Assembly: GCF_021602155.1 (NCBI RefSeq)
Contig: NZ_BQHY01000021.1
Coordinates: forward strand, 1 to 64,000
DNA from: Pseudomonas parakoreensis
Lineage (GTDB): Bacteria > Pseudomonadota > Gammaproteobacteria > Pseudomonadales > Pseudomonadaceae
DNA length: 64,000 bases
Direction: 5' to 3'
The notes below the pieces were generated by a model. It saw nothing but the letters and a program-made list of their open reading frames with translations. It was not told the origin of the DNA and ran no database searches. A program made the translations under genes and the position numbers. Below are positions 47,722 to 55,109 of the stretch, one piece after another. The first letter of the stretch is position 1; each line of letters begins with the position of its first letter.

Positions 47722-47916
47722 TCACCCCAGCCGAAGTTCCGGCTCCTTCCTTGATTGAACTCCACCCATCCTGCCAATGACAACTTGGCGTAGGACTTTC
47801 GGGTGCCCATCCCCACCGACTGCAAAGCCATATCTTTCGGCTGTAAGCCACCGCATTTGCGCTGCCGGCCGCTTGTAGCCGGTCAGATCTGCAACCTCTT
47901 CAGGCGTCAGAAACAT
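47722..47916 (-). CDS. Small DUF4224-type phage protein next to the integrase
   Basis: The 64-residue protein begins MFLTPEEVADLTGYKRPAAQ, the typical DUF4224 N terminus, and has a helix-turn-helix-like segment followed by WLTAERYGFAVGGDGHPKVLR. Such genes commonly sit directly upstream of phage integrases and are candidates for an excisionase or recombination directionality role, which is not proven. ATG 47916 has an AAGGGGGC site. A pair of palindromic operators lies 13 bp upstream, inside the preceding gene. Confidence 0.8.
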   Translation of the reverse strand: MFLTPEEVADLTGYKRPAAQMRWLTAERYGFAVGGDGHPKVLRQVVIGRMGGVQSRKEPELRLG

Positions 47917-48295
47917 AACCGCCCCCTTCGTGTCGCGACACGATTTCTTGATTTGAGTTTTGTGTCGCGTCACGCCCATGCGTCACGCGAGCTGGAAATG
48001 CCACGCCTTCCCACTTGCCGGCCAGTCCACGGATGTGGTGCCGATCGACGTGCTGACGATGTGGCTTGCTTGCGAACAGGCTGGCGCAGGCGGCGAACCG
48101 CTCGACGTCGCCCACCGCGTCGACCAGCACCTGGTGCTCTGTCGAGTTGACCTTGACCCAGCCGTCTTTCGTTTTCCCGTGGTCGCTGGTGCGGCTCAGG
48201 ATGAATCGACGGCCGCTGTTCTTGGCGCCTACCGATGACTCGTTCAGGTAGTAGGCGATCGCGCCTTCGCGCACTCGTAGGATCGTCTTAGCCAC
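47900..48295 (-). CDS. Hypothetical phage protein
   Basis: The 131-residue basic protein starts MAKTILRVREGAIAYYLNES. I recognise no family. It contains no membrane segment and looks globular in its first half, while the C-terminal 30 residues (VTHGRDATQNSNQEIVSRHE) are read through the palindromic operator and overlap the start of the DUF4224-type gene by 17 bp. Its start overlaps the end of the phosphatase gene by 8 bp, so it belongs to the same minus-strand operon. Confidence 0.7.
   Translation of the reverse strand: MAKTILRVREGAIAYYLNESSVGAKNSGRRFILSRTSDHGKTKDGWVKVNSTEHQVLVDAVGDVERFAACASLFASKPHRQHVDRHHIRGLAGKWEGVAFPARVTHGRDATQNSNQEIVSRHEGGGYVSDA
47930..47973 (-). promoter_or_regulatory. 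Paired palindromic operator, copy A (upstream of DUF4224-type gene)
   Basis: GTGTCGCGACAC (47930-47941) is a perfect 12-bp palindrome. An imperfect copy (GTGACGCGACAC, minus strand, 47962-47973) lies exactly 32 bp away. On the minus strand the order is imperfect copy, 20-bp spacer containing AACTCAAAT, perfect copy, then the ribosome site and ATG 47916. The same layout occurs at 61833-61876. Confidence 0.8.
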
Positions 48296-49025
48296 GACCG
48301 TCCTCCCAGTCCCAGCTCAGCTTTGGATCAGTCGGCGGAATGGTTTCGAGCGTGTGCAGGTTCAGCAGCGTGAAGTGCCCATCCATCCAGCCGCCGGTGT
48401 CGATGTAGTACACGTTGCCGAGGATCGCCGGGCGCCGAACTGGCGTGTGGCCGACAACGACCGCGCGCACGTTTGTGATTCCGTCGTGGTTCTCGCTGGT
48501 GATGCGCTGGCGTGACCATTGGCACATCGCCTCAACCTGCTGGCGCCCGTGAAGCCCTCGCTCAAGCTGGTTACGCAGCGTGATCCAGTCAGGGAAGGGG
48601 ACGTCCGCATGCACGATGCTTACCAGGCCTTCCGGCGTTTCCACCTCAATAACCAGCGGAAGATCCGCCAGCAGTTCCGCATAGCAGCCACGCTCAACGA
48701 ATGAGCGGCCGTACAACCACGCGCCGCCGTTGATCATGTGCATGTCTCTCATTCGTCCCTCCGGATCTGCCCGGTAGGCGTCCACCACCATCTGCTCATG
48801 GTTGCCGCGCACGGCGTGAAACCATGGTTTGGCGAGCCAGGTGTCGACCTCGGCAGACTCTGGCCCGCGGTCGATCAGATCGCCAACGCTGAACAGACGA
48901 TCAGCGCTAGGATCGAACCCGGCCGCGTCCAGCGCGTTCTGTAGGCGAGTGAAGTGTCCGTGCACGTCGCCGACGGCGAAGTCCCGGCCAGCGGTGTTGA
49001 TTCCAAAACTCTGCAATCCGCTCAT
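48288..49025 (-). CDS. Calcineurin-like (PPP family) serine/threonine phosphatase
   Basis: The 245-residue phosphatase resembles phage lambda protein phosphatase. The metal-binding motifs are in order: GDVHGHF (residues 19-25), GDLIDRGPES (about 48-57) and RGNHEQM (about 73-79), then GHTPVRRP and the His/Asp end. It may dephosphorylate host proteins, tyrosine or serine phosphates, or nucleotides such as Ap4A. The start at 49025 overlaps the upstream gene by four bases (ATGA) and has a GGAGGC site; the much longer open frame upstream is an overlap with other genes. Confidence 0.9.
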   Translation of the reverse strand: MSGLQSFGINTAGRDFAVGDVHGHFTRLQNALDAAGFDPSADRLFSVGDLIDRGPESAEVDTWLAKPWFHAVRGNHEQMVVDAYRADPEGRMRDMHMINGGAWLYGRSFVERGCYAELLADLPLVIEVETPEGLVSIVHADVPFPDWITLRNQLERGLHGRQQVEAMCQWSRQRITSENHDGITNVRAVVVGHTPVRRPAILGNVYYIDTGGWMDGHFTLLNLHTLETIPPTDPKLSWDWEDGRG

Positions 49026-49759
49026 GTGCGGCCTCCTGCAATTGCTGCCAGCTCGGCCACCAGCGCATCGGTGCGCCCGTAGAACCTGCCGGCGTCTTCG
49101 TTCACGAACCGCTCGATCACGCTGGCCACGGCCGCCTGGTTGGCCAGGCCTCGCAGATCCGTGTCGATCAACGGCGAGTCGCTCGACGGCGCATGAACGA
49201 ATGCACCGGCCTTGATCGGAAGTGTGCGCACCGGGCGAACTGCCTTTTCCTTGCTCGTCCAGTTCGTGTCCGGTGTGCACCAGGGCAGCATGTGAAGGCA
49301 CCAGGCGCTGCCGGCGGATGACTTCTGCGTGCTGGACCAGTATTCGCGCAATGCGAAGGCCTGGGCAGGCCCGCCAGCACCATCGGCCGGCCAGTGCTTG
49401 CCCCATGGTTCCAGCTGCAGCAGGTTGGCGCGCATCACCTGCAACTCCTCGATGGCGGGAATGTGCCAACCCCGGTGACCACGGATCGAAATAGCCAGCA
49501 CCTTCTGCGCGATCGCGCTTCCGGCTTCGGCCATCGCCCGGGTGTTGGCCAGACCGTCGTGATAGGACTTGCTGCCGCGCACATTCAGGCGTGGGCCTGC
49601 CCGGTCCCACCACTGCGCGGGTTGCTCGAACTCGCGGCCAGCGTCGATGAGCGCGTGCTCGGCGCCGCCGAAGAACAGTCGCCCAGCGTAGAAGCCGCCG
49701 GCGAACGGCTGGCCGATGGCGGGCATGGCGGCGGGCGAGATTGCTTGGCGCTTGATCAT
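49022..49759 (-). CDS. Phage accessory protein with DUF1566-like region
   Basis: The 245-residue protein contains GWHIPAIEELQVMRANLLQLEPWG and EYWSSTQKSSAGSAWCLHMLPW, a pattern seen in DUF1566/Lcl-type domains of many Pseudomonas prophages. No catalytic residues can be assigned. It overlaps its neighbours on both sides by four bases, within the coupled minus-strand operon. Its role is unknown; such domains are often found in surface or accessory proteins. Confidence 0.75.
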   Translation of the reverse strand: MIKRQAISPAAMPAIGQPFAGGFYAGRLFFGGAEHALIDAGREFEQPAQWWDRAGPRLNVRGSKSYHDGLANTRAMAEAGSAIAQKVLAISIRGHRGWHIPAIEELQVMRANLLQLEPWGKHWPADGAGGPAQAFALREYWSSTQKSSAGSAWCLHMLPWCTPDTNWTSKEKAVRPVRTLPIKAGAFVHAPSSDSPLIDTDLRGLANQAAVASVIERFVNEDAGRFYGRTDALVAELAAIAGGRT

Positions 49760-50094
49760 TGAGGACCCCCGGCAGCAGGTTCGGCCGCGATGAGCGTGTT
49801 GACCTTGTTTTGCAGTCGTTCGATTTCATTTGTCAGCATCAGCACCGCTTTGGGGTTCGCTCCAGCAATGAACGCGGCGTTTGCCCGGCACTGCTCATCG
49901 GTCTTGACCAGGCAGTTGGCGAAGGCGCCAGCAATACGCCCGCCTGAGCGTCGGCCGCTCGCGACGTAGGAGTAGAGGACGTAACCGTGCTCGTTCACGT
50001 GGTCGCCATCAGTGGCCCACGGCCCCGGCGTTGCGGCTTTGGCCAGCGCTGCCAGATCAGCGGCGAGCTTTTGCGCGGCATTTGGCTTACTCAT
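49756..50094 (-). CDS. Ead/Ea22-like phage protein
   Basis: The 112-residue protein contains LAALAKAATPGPWATDGDHV and TDEQCRANAAFIAGANPKAVLMLTNEIERLQ, the characteristic layout of the lambda Ea22/Ead family (ATPGPW near the N terminus, then a NAAFIAAANP-type block and a short coiled coil). The function of the family is unknown. ATG 50094 has GGGAGG 8 nt upstream; an in-frame GTG at 50115 is less likely. It overlaps the next gene by four bases. Confidence 0.8.
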   Translation of the reverse strand: MSKPNAAQKLAADLAALAKAATPGPWATDGDHVNEHGYVLYSYVASGRRSGGRIAGAFANCLVKTDEQCRANAAFIAGANPKAVLMLTNEIERLQNKVNTLIAAEPAAGGPQ

Positions 50095-50275
50095 CGCGAT
50101 CGCCTCCCGACTCACTCACCGTCCGCAGTTTGAGCGAGATCCCGCAGGCGCCTGCCAGCTTCGACAACTCGCTGACGGTGGTGCTGGGCTCTTGAAGCGC
50201 CTGGCCGAAGCGAACGAGGCGGGCGCCAAGACTAGCCGCCTGGGTGATAATCGATCCGTTCGTCATATTGCTCAT
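50087..50275 (-). CDS. Small hypothetical phage protein
   Basis: The 62-residue protein starts MSNMTNGSIITQAASLGARL and has a helical segment TTVSELSKLAGACGISLKLRT that could be a short HTH-like fold. I recognise no family. A GAGAGG site precedes the start, its start overlaps the stop of the upstream secreted-protein gene (ATGA), and its end overlaps the Ead-like gene by 8 bp. Confidence 0.7.
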   Translation of the reverse strand: MSNMTNGSIITQAASLGARLVRFGQALQEPSTTVSELSKLAGACGISLKLRTVSESGGDRDE

Positions 50276-50571
50276 AACCGGAACCTCTCGTCCTGTGGGA
50301 GCGGGATCGACACCAATGACTCCTTTTCTTGGGCTGAACTGGCTTGAGAGGCCCGGCCTGCATCGCTTGATGGGGTGGCCTGCTGTGGGAGCGAACCGAG
50401 TTGACGGTCCGGCAGGCAACTGATGCCGCCTTGCGGGGTGATCCAGCAAGTAACCTTGCGGCTGGAATCATGCTGAACGCTGATGACCTGCTCACCGGCG
50501 TTGGCCTGGAGGGCCATCAGCAGCGACAAGATCGCCAGAAGGGTAGGGGTGAATATCACGCTTTTTTTCAT
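50272..50571 (-). CDS. Small secreted/periplasmic hypothetical protein
   Basis: The 99-residue protein has a signal peptide (MKKSVIFTPTLLAILSLLMALQANA) and a short mature part with one Cys pair (TCWITPQGGISCLP), probably a disulfide in the periplasm. The C-terminal half is Ser/Gln-rich and low complexity. GGAGAAAG precedes ATG 50571. It is unusual among phage regulatory genes and may be a lysogenic conversion (moron) protein. No family recognised. Confidence 0.75.
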   Translation of the reverse strand: MKKSVIFTPTLLAILSLLMALQANAGEQVISVQHDSSRKVTCWITPQGGISCLPDRQLGSLPQQATPSSDAGRASQASSAQEKESLVSIPLPQDERFRL

Positions 50572-50639
50572 GGCTTCACTTTCTCCAGGCAAGCCGGTAG
50601 CCCGCCGCATTATTGGCTTTCGCGAAAAATCAGGTTGGG

Positions 50640-51029
50640 TTAAGCGGTGTAAGCGACCTCGATGCGCCGGACGGCTACGCGCGTTTCTACGCGGCGCTCA
50701 CCGCTGCCTCGACGAACTCGAAGCATCTGGTCATCACCAATCATTCCGTGAATAGCCAGAACCAGCGCAAGCGTCGCAGCCATAGGGCTGATCACGCCTT
50801 TGCGCATCGCCTCGGCAACCAATTGAGCGCGACGGGTGACGCCGAGCTTTGTGCTGGCGGCGAGCACACGCTTCTTGATTGATTCAGGTTGAACGCCTAG
50901 ATCACGCGCCAGCTCTTTCGAAGTCTGGCCCGAGGCAATGCCCAGCACGCACTGCAGCTCACGCAAGGCCAGACCCATGCCGAGGTGGCCAGTCCAGTTA
51001 CCGAAGGTGATCGTGGTTGCTGCGTTCAT
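50640..51029 (-). CDS. LuxR-type HTH protein with C-terminal hydrophobic segment
   Basis: The 129-residue protein carries a LuxR/GerE-type helix-turn-helix (LALRELQCVLGIASGQTSKELARDLGVQPESIKKRVLAASTKLGV, about residues 20-65) without any receiver or autoinducer domain. A hydrophobic stretch (ISPMAATLALVLAIHGMIG, about 79-97) could anchor it in the membrane. The end is Arg-rich. It is the first gene of the minus-strand accessory operon, has a good promoter, and might control that operon or the paired operators at 47930 and 61833; that is inference. Confidence 0.85.
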   Translation of the reverse strand: MNAATTITFGNWTGHLGMGLALRELQCVLGIASGQTSKELARDLGVQPESIKKRVLAASTKLGVTRRAQLVAEAMRKGVISPMAATLALVLAIHGMIGDDQMLRVRRGSGERRVETRVAVRRIEVAYTA

Positions 51030-51060
51030 GCTGGTAGCTCCATGCGGGTTGCGATGGAAT

Positions 51061-51089
51061 GAATATGATCTATCCCATATTTTCAGTCA
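51061..51089 (-). promoter_or_regulatory. Sigma-70 promoter of the minus-strand accessory operon
   Basis: On the minus strand TTGACT (51084-51089) and CATATT (51061-51066) are 17 bp apart, a good -35/-10 pair about 35 bp before the LuxR-type gene. Confidence 0.65.
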
Positions 51090-51096
51090 AGGGGTT

Positions 51097-51114
51097 GACT
51101 CATATTTTTATGAG
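51097..51114. promoter_or_regulatory. Palindrome next to the accessory promoter
   Basis: ACTCATA-TTTT-TATGAGT is a perfect inverted repeat just upstream of the -35 of the LuxR-type gene, a possible operator. A plus-strand TTGACT (51094) and TAAAAT (51115) overlap it with a short 15-bp spacer. Confidence 0.55.
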
Positions 51115-51131
51115 TTAAAATGCGCAACGCA

Positions 51132-51158
51132 AAAAAAAACCGGCAAAAGCCGGTTTAA
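51132..51158 (-). terminator. Terminator after the CI-like repressor gene
   Basis: AAAAAAAACCGGC-AAAA-GCCGGTTTAATTT is a stem flanked by A and T runs, about 15 bp past the repressor stop. It can act on both strands. Confidence 0.8.
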
Positions 51159-51171
51159 TTTATGAAAATTC

Positions 51172-51900
51172 CTACAGAATCACTGAGTACCAGAACGCCT
51201 TCCCCAGGATAACAAGCTTGTTTTCGATCAGCTCCTCGAAGGTGTATTCCTCGTCTGGGTGTTCAGCCTGGTTGTAACTACGTAGACGCATTCCGCCTTG
51301 CCGCAGCCGATACAAAATCTTCACTCGCAAGTGACCATCATGGTCAATGGCGTAAATTTTCCCATCGATCACATCCGTACTCGCCATGTTGATGGCCACA
51401 GTGCTCCCGTCAGGCATAACTGGCTCCATGCTATTTCCAAGCACGGCAACACATACGGCATCTTCTGTGTGAATTCCTTGACGCTGAAGAATCTGACGAT
51501 CAAAGCGAAGCTTATGATCCGTCACCATCACGATTTTGAAATGGTGCTTACTGGTGTCCTCTGGAACCTCTCGCAGGAAGGGAAGGTAGATCTCCGATTC
51601 GTGCAAAGGTGTCTCATGATCCCAGATATTGAATGGTCCCACAGCCTGAGCGTTGCTGGGTGTAGGCCGGTCGATGATTGCAAAGTCGGCATTCATTTCA
51701 CCAAGGCCCGCTTCAAGCCAGATAGCACTCACACCGCAGACACGCGCAATGCTGGCTGTATGGGATGAGCCTTGGGACTTCCCTCTTTCAAGATTAGAAA
51801 TCGAAGTCTGATCAATACCTACTAGGCGCGCGAGCTCTGACTGAGTTAGCCCGGCGTGCTTTCTTGCTGCTCTGATTCTTTCGCTGTAGTTCATTTCCAT
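51172..51900 (-). CDS. CI-like phage repressor (XRE HTH + S24 peptidase)
   Basis: The 242-residue repressor maintains lysogeny. The N-terminal XRE helix-turn-helix spans about residues 8-62 (RIRAARKHAGLTQSELARLVGIDQTSISNLERGK). The C-terminal S24/LexA-type domain has the Ser in VLGNSMEPVMPDGS (about 155-168) and the Lys in HLRVKILYRL, so RecA-stimulated self-cleavage is likely and the prophage should be SOS-inducible. The start may be at 51900 or at the in-frame ATG 51894. It is divergent from a Cro-like gene. Confidence 0.95.
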   Translation of the reverse strand: MEMNYSERIRAARKHAGLTQSELARLVGIDQTSISNLERGKSQGSSHTASIARVCGVSAIWLEAGLGEMNADFAIIDRPTPSNAQAVGPFNIWDHETPLHESEIYLPFLREVPEDTSKHHFKIVMVTDHKLRFDRQILQRQGIHTEDAVCVAVLGNSMEPVMPDGSTVAINMASTDVIDGKIYAIDHDGHLRVKILYRLRQGGMRLRSYNQAEHPDEEYTFEELIENKLVILGKAFWYSVIL

Positions 51901-51982
51901 ATCTTCAAGGGATTTCCCCTATGGTTGCAAATGAGTATTCCCGTGATGTAGCCTAGGGGAAAGCTCATAAAAGGTATTCTCG
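51901..51982. promoter_or_regulatory. Repressor/Cro operator region
   Basis: The 82-bp divergent region holds TTTCCCCTA (51913-51921) and its exact inverse TAGGGGAAA (51954-51962), 32 bp apart, each part of a short GGG...CCC-type palindrome. TATTCCCGTGA lies between. These are the probable CI/Cro operators and they cover the promoters of both genes. Confidence 0.65.
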
Positions 51983-52297
51983 ATGGGAACCATCATAGAG
52001 GAGCTGGTGAGGTACTTCGGCACTCAGCAGAAGACCGCGACAGCCTTAAATATTGATCAAACAACTGTGTCTGGCTGGATTAGGGGGAAGCATTCAGTTT
52101 CTCCAAAAATTGCTGCTCGGATTGAATCTGTCACCAAGGGAGCTTTTCGCCGCTCCGCTCTGTGCCCTGATTTCCCGTGGGGGTCTGAGTTAGACCATCC
52201 GCCGACCTTGAACGCAAATGTACGCCCAATCTCCGCAGCAGGGCAGTCAACTGTTGGTGCTGGTGTTTTATCCAGTACCCAGCAGGCCACCCCATGA
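51983..52297 (+). CDS. Cro-like regulator (YdaS-type antitoxin/HTH fold)
   Basis: The 104-residue protein starts MGTIIEELVRYFGTQQKTATALNIDQTTVSGWIRGKHSVSPKIAARIES, a YdaS-type Cro-like HTH (residues 5-55). It is expected to repress the cI promoter and favour lytic development. The C-terminal half (about 60-104) is less ordered, which is longer than typical Cro. It is divergent from the repressor gene. Confidence 0.88.
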   Translation: MGTIIEELVRYFGTQQKTATALNIDQTTVSGWIRGKHSVSPKIAARIESVTKGAFRRSALCPDFPWGSELDHPPTLNANVRPISAAGQSTVGAGVLSSTQQATP

Positions 52298-52351
52298 ACC
52301 CCGACCAAACCTCCCAGTTTTTGCTGAGCGGCTGATTTTTCAGTCGCCCAC

Positions 52352-52378
52352 AAAAAAGCCCGACCTGAGTCGAGCTTC
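52352..52378 (-). terminator. Inverted repeat reading as a minus-strand terminator
   Basis: On the minus strand AAGCTCGAC-TCAG-GTCGGGCTT followed by TTTT forms an intrinsic terminator between the Cro-like gene and the early operon. No minus-strand gene lies upstream of it, so it may block antisense transcription entering the immunity region. Confidence 0.55.
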
Positions 52379-52441
52379 TTAATCGGTACTCGCGCCAACG
52401 AGTGCCTAGGTATTTCTTTGTCTTCGAAAGGACAAAACAAC

Positions 52442-52768
52442 ATGCAATCAGAAAATAGCACCAACCCCATCGCATCGCAAGAGCTGGTAACAGCCCTTGT
52501 CGGTTTTTACAACACGCCGATCGATAACCGGGGCATTCAAATGCTCAACGTCGCGCCAGGCACGAACGCCGAGGATGCGCTCCAGGCCGCAAAGGTCCTG
52601 TCTTCTGGTTTGGGGCAGATCTGCAGCCACATGCACGACAGCCTGAACATGGGCGAGCTGGCTTATTGCGACGGCATGGCTGCGCTGGGCTTCCTCGCTG
52701 AGACGGTCAGCGCGCTGGTTTGGTCGGTTCAAAAGGGCGCGGCAGTTGATGGCGAGGTCTCCCAATGA
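52442..52768 (+). CDS. DUF3077-family phage protein
   Basis: The 108-residue protein shows the DUF3077 pattern: MLNVAPGTNAEDALQAAKVLSSGLGQICSHM, then GMAALGFLAETVSALVWSVQ. This family is common in Pseudomonas prophages and its function is unknown. ATG 52442 has AAAGGA 9 nt upstream. It heads the plus-strand early operon and overlaps the next gene by four bases. Confidence 0.8.
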   Translation: MQSENSTNPIASQELVTALVGFYNTPIDNRGIQMLNVAPGTNAEDALQAAKVLSSGLGQICSHMHDSLNMGELAYCDGMAALGFLAETVSALVWSVQKGAAVDGEVSQ

Positions 52769-53028
52769 AGACCCCACTTCCAACCATGCAAGAAGCGGCT
52801 CAAGAAGCCGAGTTTCAACTGCTCGCGGCCAAGGATTTGCTCGAATGGCAGTGTACGCTAAGCAGCGCTATTCACCTTGATCATCTGCACAACGGTGGAA
52901 AGTCCGCCGGCGCCTTGGCCGAGCTGGCGAAATACTTCAGCGATACCGGGTTCGGGGGCGTGTACAGCGCCATCGACCAGTTCAAGCAGCTAGCTGAATC
53001 TGCGCAGGCTCAAGGCGGTGCGGCATGA
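52765..53028 (+). CDS. Hypothetical early phage protein
   Basis: The 87-residue helical protein (MKTPLPTMQEAAQEAEFQLL...) has no motif I recognise. Its general layout, an N-terminal helix and an alanine-rich helical end, resembles the small proteins flanking it. It is joined by four-base overlaps on both sides, so it is almost certainly translated. Confidence 0.72.
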   Translation: MKTPLPTMQEAAQEAEFQLLAAKDLLEWQCTLSSAIHLDHLHNGGKSAGALAELAKYFSDTGFGGVYSAIDQFKQLAESAQAQGGAA

Positions 53029-53486
53029 ATTCTCTCGCCCGCACCATTCAAGACATCGCCCACGACGCCCATGAGGATCTCGGAAGCGCCCATATCGCGC
53101 TGAGTAGGATCGAGTCTTTGCTGTACTCCACGCTGTCCGACAAGACCATGAGTCCGCATATCCGCAACCTGGTGCATATCGCTTGGAACTTGGCATGTGA
53201 CGCTGCCAACACTGCCGACGTGGATTTTGAGGCGATTAGCAAGGCTCTTAGTGATTGCGCGCCACAGGGTCCGCAATTCGAAAACGTGGCGCGGATTCCG
53301 CTGAAGGAATTCGCGAAGGGGCGACAGCACGCTGCGGCACAAGAACTTGGAGTTCAACAGGCCGCAATTAGCAAGGCCATACGTGTTGGGCGGGAAATCT
53401 ACGTGACGCGCCACGCCGATGGCAGCATCACCGCTACGGAGGTTCGTGCATTCCCAAGTTCCACAACTGAGAGGGACCCGCTATGA
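53025..53486 (+). CDS. Phage protein with C-terminal Cro-family HTH
   Basis: The 153-residue protein joins an N-terminal helical region (about 1-80, MNSLARTIQDIAHDAHEDLG...) to a C-terminal segment GRQHAAAQELGVQQAAISKAIRVGREIYVTRHADGS (about 103-140), which has the look of a lambda Cro-family HTH and its following beta strand. It may be a second regulator of the early region or an operator-binding protein. It is linked by four-base overlaps to its neighbours. Confidence 0.75.
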   Translation: MNSLARTIQDIAHDAHEDLGSAHIALSRIESLLYSTLSDKTMSPHIRNLVHIAWNLACDAANTADVDFEAISKALSDCAPQGPQFENVARIPLKEFAKGRQHAAAQELGVQQAAISKAIRVGREIYVTRHADGSITATEVRAFPSSTTERDPL

Positions 53487-54265
53487 CCATCGCCAAATTC
53501 CAAGGCGGCGATGCCGTCACGATGACCAGCCTCGAACTGGTCGACTTCATCAACGGTCGTCGCGCAGAAGATGATCCAGTTTTGGATCATGCCGACTTCA
53601 TGAAGAAGGTGCCGCGGGTGCTGAAAAAAGATGCCGGAAAATTTTCCGATATCTATTTCGACAGCATGAATCGTCGCCAGAAGTGCTACCGCTTCCAGAA
53701 ACGCGAATCGTGCCTGATGGCCATGTCCTACAGCTACGACCTGCAGGCCGCGGTGTTCGATTACATGACCGAGCTGGAACAGAAGCTGGCCAACCCCCAG
53801 GCCAGTGTAATGGCTGCTCTCAGCGATCCGGCCGTACTGCAAAGCTTGTTGCTGGAGAACGTCAGCAAAGTCGTGGCTCTCACGGCTGACAACAAGGAGC
53901 TGTCCAGCGAAAACCTGCTGCTCGAGCAAAAGGTTGTTGCCGACGCGCCCAAGGTTGAGTTCCACGACCAGGTCGTTGTTTCTCATGGCGTTCACTACGT
54001 TCGCGAGGTGGCGCAGGCCATCGGTACTGGCCAGAACCGTCTGTTCGAGTTCCTCAAACAGAAGCGCTGGGTTGACCGCTACAACCAGCCGTACCAGGCC
54101 AAGATCGAGGCCGGCTATCTCGTTGCTTCCGCTCACTCCTATAGGGACGAAGAGACGGGGGAGCGCAAAACCAAATTTACCTGCCGTGTAACTGGAAAGG
54201 GCTTCGCCAAGATCCAGGAGCTTTGGGCAAAACGCGACCATGATCTGCTGGAGGATCGGACGTGA
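53483..54265 (+). CDS. Phage antirepressor (Rha-like N terminus, KilAC C terminus)
   Basis: The 260-residue protein combines an N-terminal Rha-type regulatory domain (about 15-95: VDFINGRR, ADFMKKVPRVLKKD, RQKCYRFQKRESCLMAMSYS) with a coiled linker and a C-terminal KilAC/ANT domain (about 150-255: VREVAQAIGTGQNRLFEFLKQKRWVDR). Such proteins relieve CI repression or control lytic genes. Translation is coupled to both neighbours by four-base overlaps. Confidence 0.88.
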   Translation: MTIAKFQGGDAVTMTSLELVDFINGRRAEDDPVLDHADFMKKVPRVLKKDAGKFSDIYFDSMNRRQKCYRFQKRESCLMAMSYSYDLQAAVFDYMTELEQKLANPQASVMAALSDPAVLQSLLLENVSKVVALTADNKELSSENLLLEQKVVADAPKVEFHDQVVVSHGVHYVREVAQAIGTGQNRLFEFLKQKRWVDRYNQPYQAKIEAGYLVASAHSYRDEETGERKTKFTCRVTGKGFAKIQELWAKRDHDLLEDRT

Positions 54266-54876
54266 ACACAATCAACCTCGAAGTAGCGCAGAAAATCGCC
54301 AAAATTGCCCGCAAAGACCTCTCTCAGCGCGACATGATGATCCTTATGCGACGGGTCATCCGGAATAGCCTAAGGCATCGCGCCCAGATCCATGACGAGC
54401 GTCGTATTTTTCGCCGAGAGGCCGGGAAGCTCAAACCATACCTTCCTTTCGCGCAAGGCCAGATGGACATGCTGATGCAGAAGTCCAAAAGCCACCGCGA
54501 CGAAGAGCTCAAAGTCATCAAGCAGGGGCTCGTAGGGTTTGGCTACAACCTGATCAAGGATACCGAGGGCGCTTTTGAAGCCATCGGCTTTGTCGGGCTG
54601 TGCGACTTGCTCAGCATCAATCCTGTTCACAGGGAGGAGGCGAGCAAGGAGGAGCAAAGCCTGGCAGGTTTGATCTATGTCGCCCGCCTAGAGAACAGCG
54701 TCAGCCCGAAGTCTGAGGCATGGGGCGAAGGTGGCCCGCTGTTCGAGGCCTGCTTCCTGGCCATGGTCGATTGGATCAAGACAGCGCCAGAAGGGGATCT
54801 GCCTGATTTGTTCGGCGCCGACTCTCCTTTTGCTGGCGCCCAGGTCGTTCAGGCCAAGCAGGAGACGCTGCAATGA
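54262..54876 (+). CDS. Hypothetical early phage protein
   Basis: The 204-residue protein begins MNTINLEVAQKIAKIARKDL and is mostly alpha-helical and charged. The middle contains KSKSHRDEELKVIKQGLVGFGYNLIKDTEG. I recognise no family or catalytic motif. Its position between the antirepressor and a small protein before the replication genes suggests an accessory early function. It has four-base overlaps at both ends. Confidence 0.72.
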   Translation: MNTINLEVAQKIAKIARKDLSQRDMMILMRRVIRNSLRHRAQIHDERRIFRREAGKLKPYLPFAQGQMDMLMQKSKSHRDEELKVIKQGLVGFGYNLIKDTEGAFEAIGFVGLCDLLSINPVHREEASKEEQSLAGLIYVARLENSVSPKSEAWGEGGPLFEACFLAMVDWIKTAPEGDLPDLFGADSPFAGAQVVQAKQETLQ

Positions 54877-55109
54877 CCAGCCATGTCGAATCAACTACCG
54901 ATATCTCGGCAGTTTCGCCAACCACCGCCGAAGTGTTCGCCGGACCCTGGCCCAACTACTCGAACTGCCGCCACCTTCCAGAGCGTGATCGCTGGGAGAT
55001 GTATAGGTCGGCGAAAGCTCTCCGTCAGGCGTTGGAAGATCAGGGGCTGGTGATGGCGGAGGGGTATGACGCATTCATTCGCCGCGTGACAGGGGAGTTG
55101 GACCTATGA
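54873..55109 (+). CDS. Small hypothetical early phage protein
   Basis: The 78-residue protein (MTSHVESTTDISAVSPTTAE...) contains GPWPNYSNCRHLPERDRWEMYRSAKALRQAL, a likely helical pair. No family recognised. It has four-base overlaps with both neighbours. Confidence 0.68.
   Translation: MTSHVESTTDISAVSPTTAEVFAGPWPNYSNCRHLPERDRWEMYRSAKALRQALEDQGLVMAEGYDAFIRRVTGELDL

Noticed and set aside
49026-49829. N-terminal extension of the phage phosphatase frame
   Set aside because: It overlaps the DUF1566-like gene in another frame; the PPP motifs start just after ATG 49025, which has a good ribosome site.
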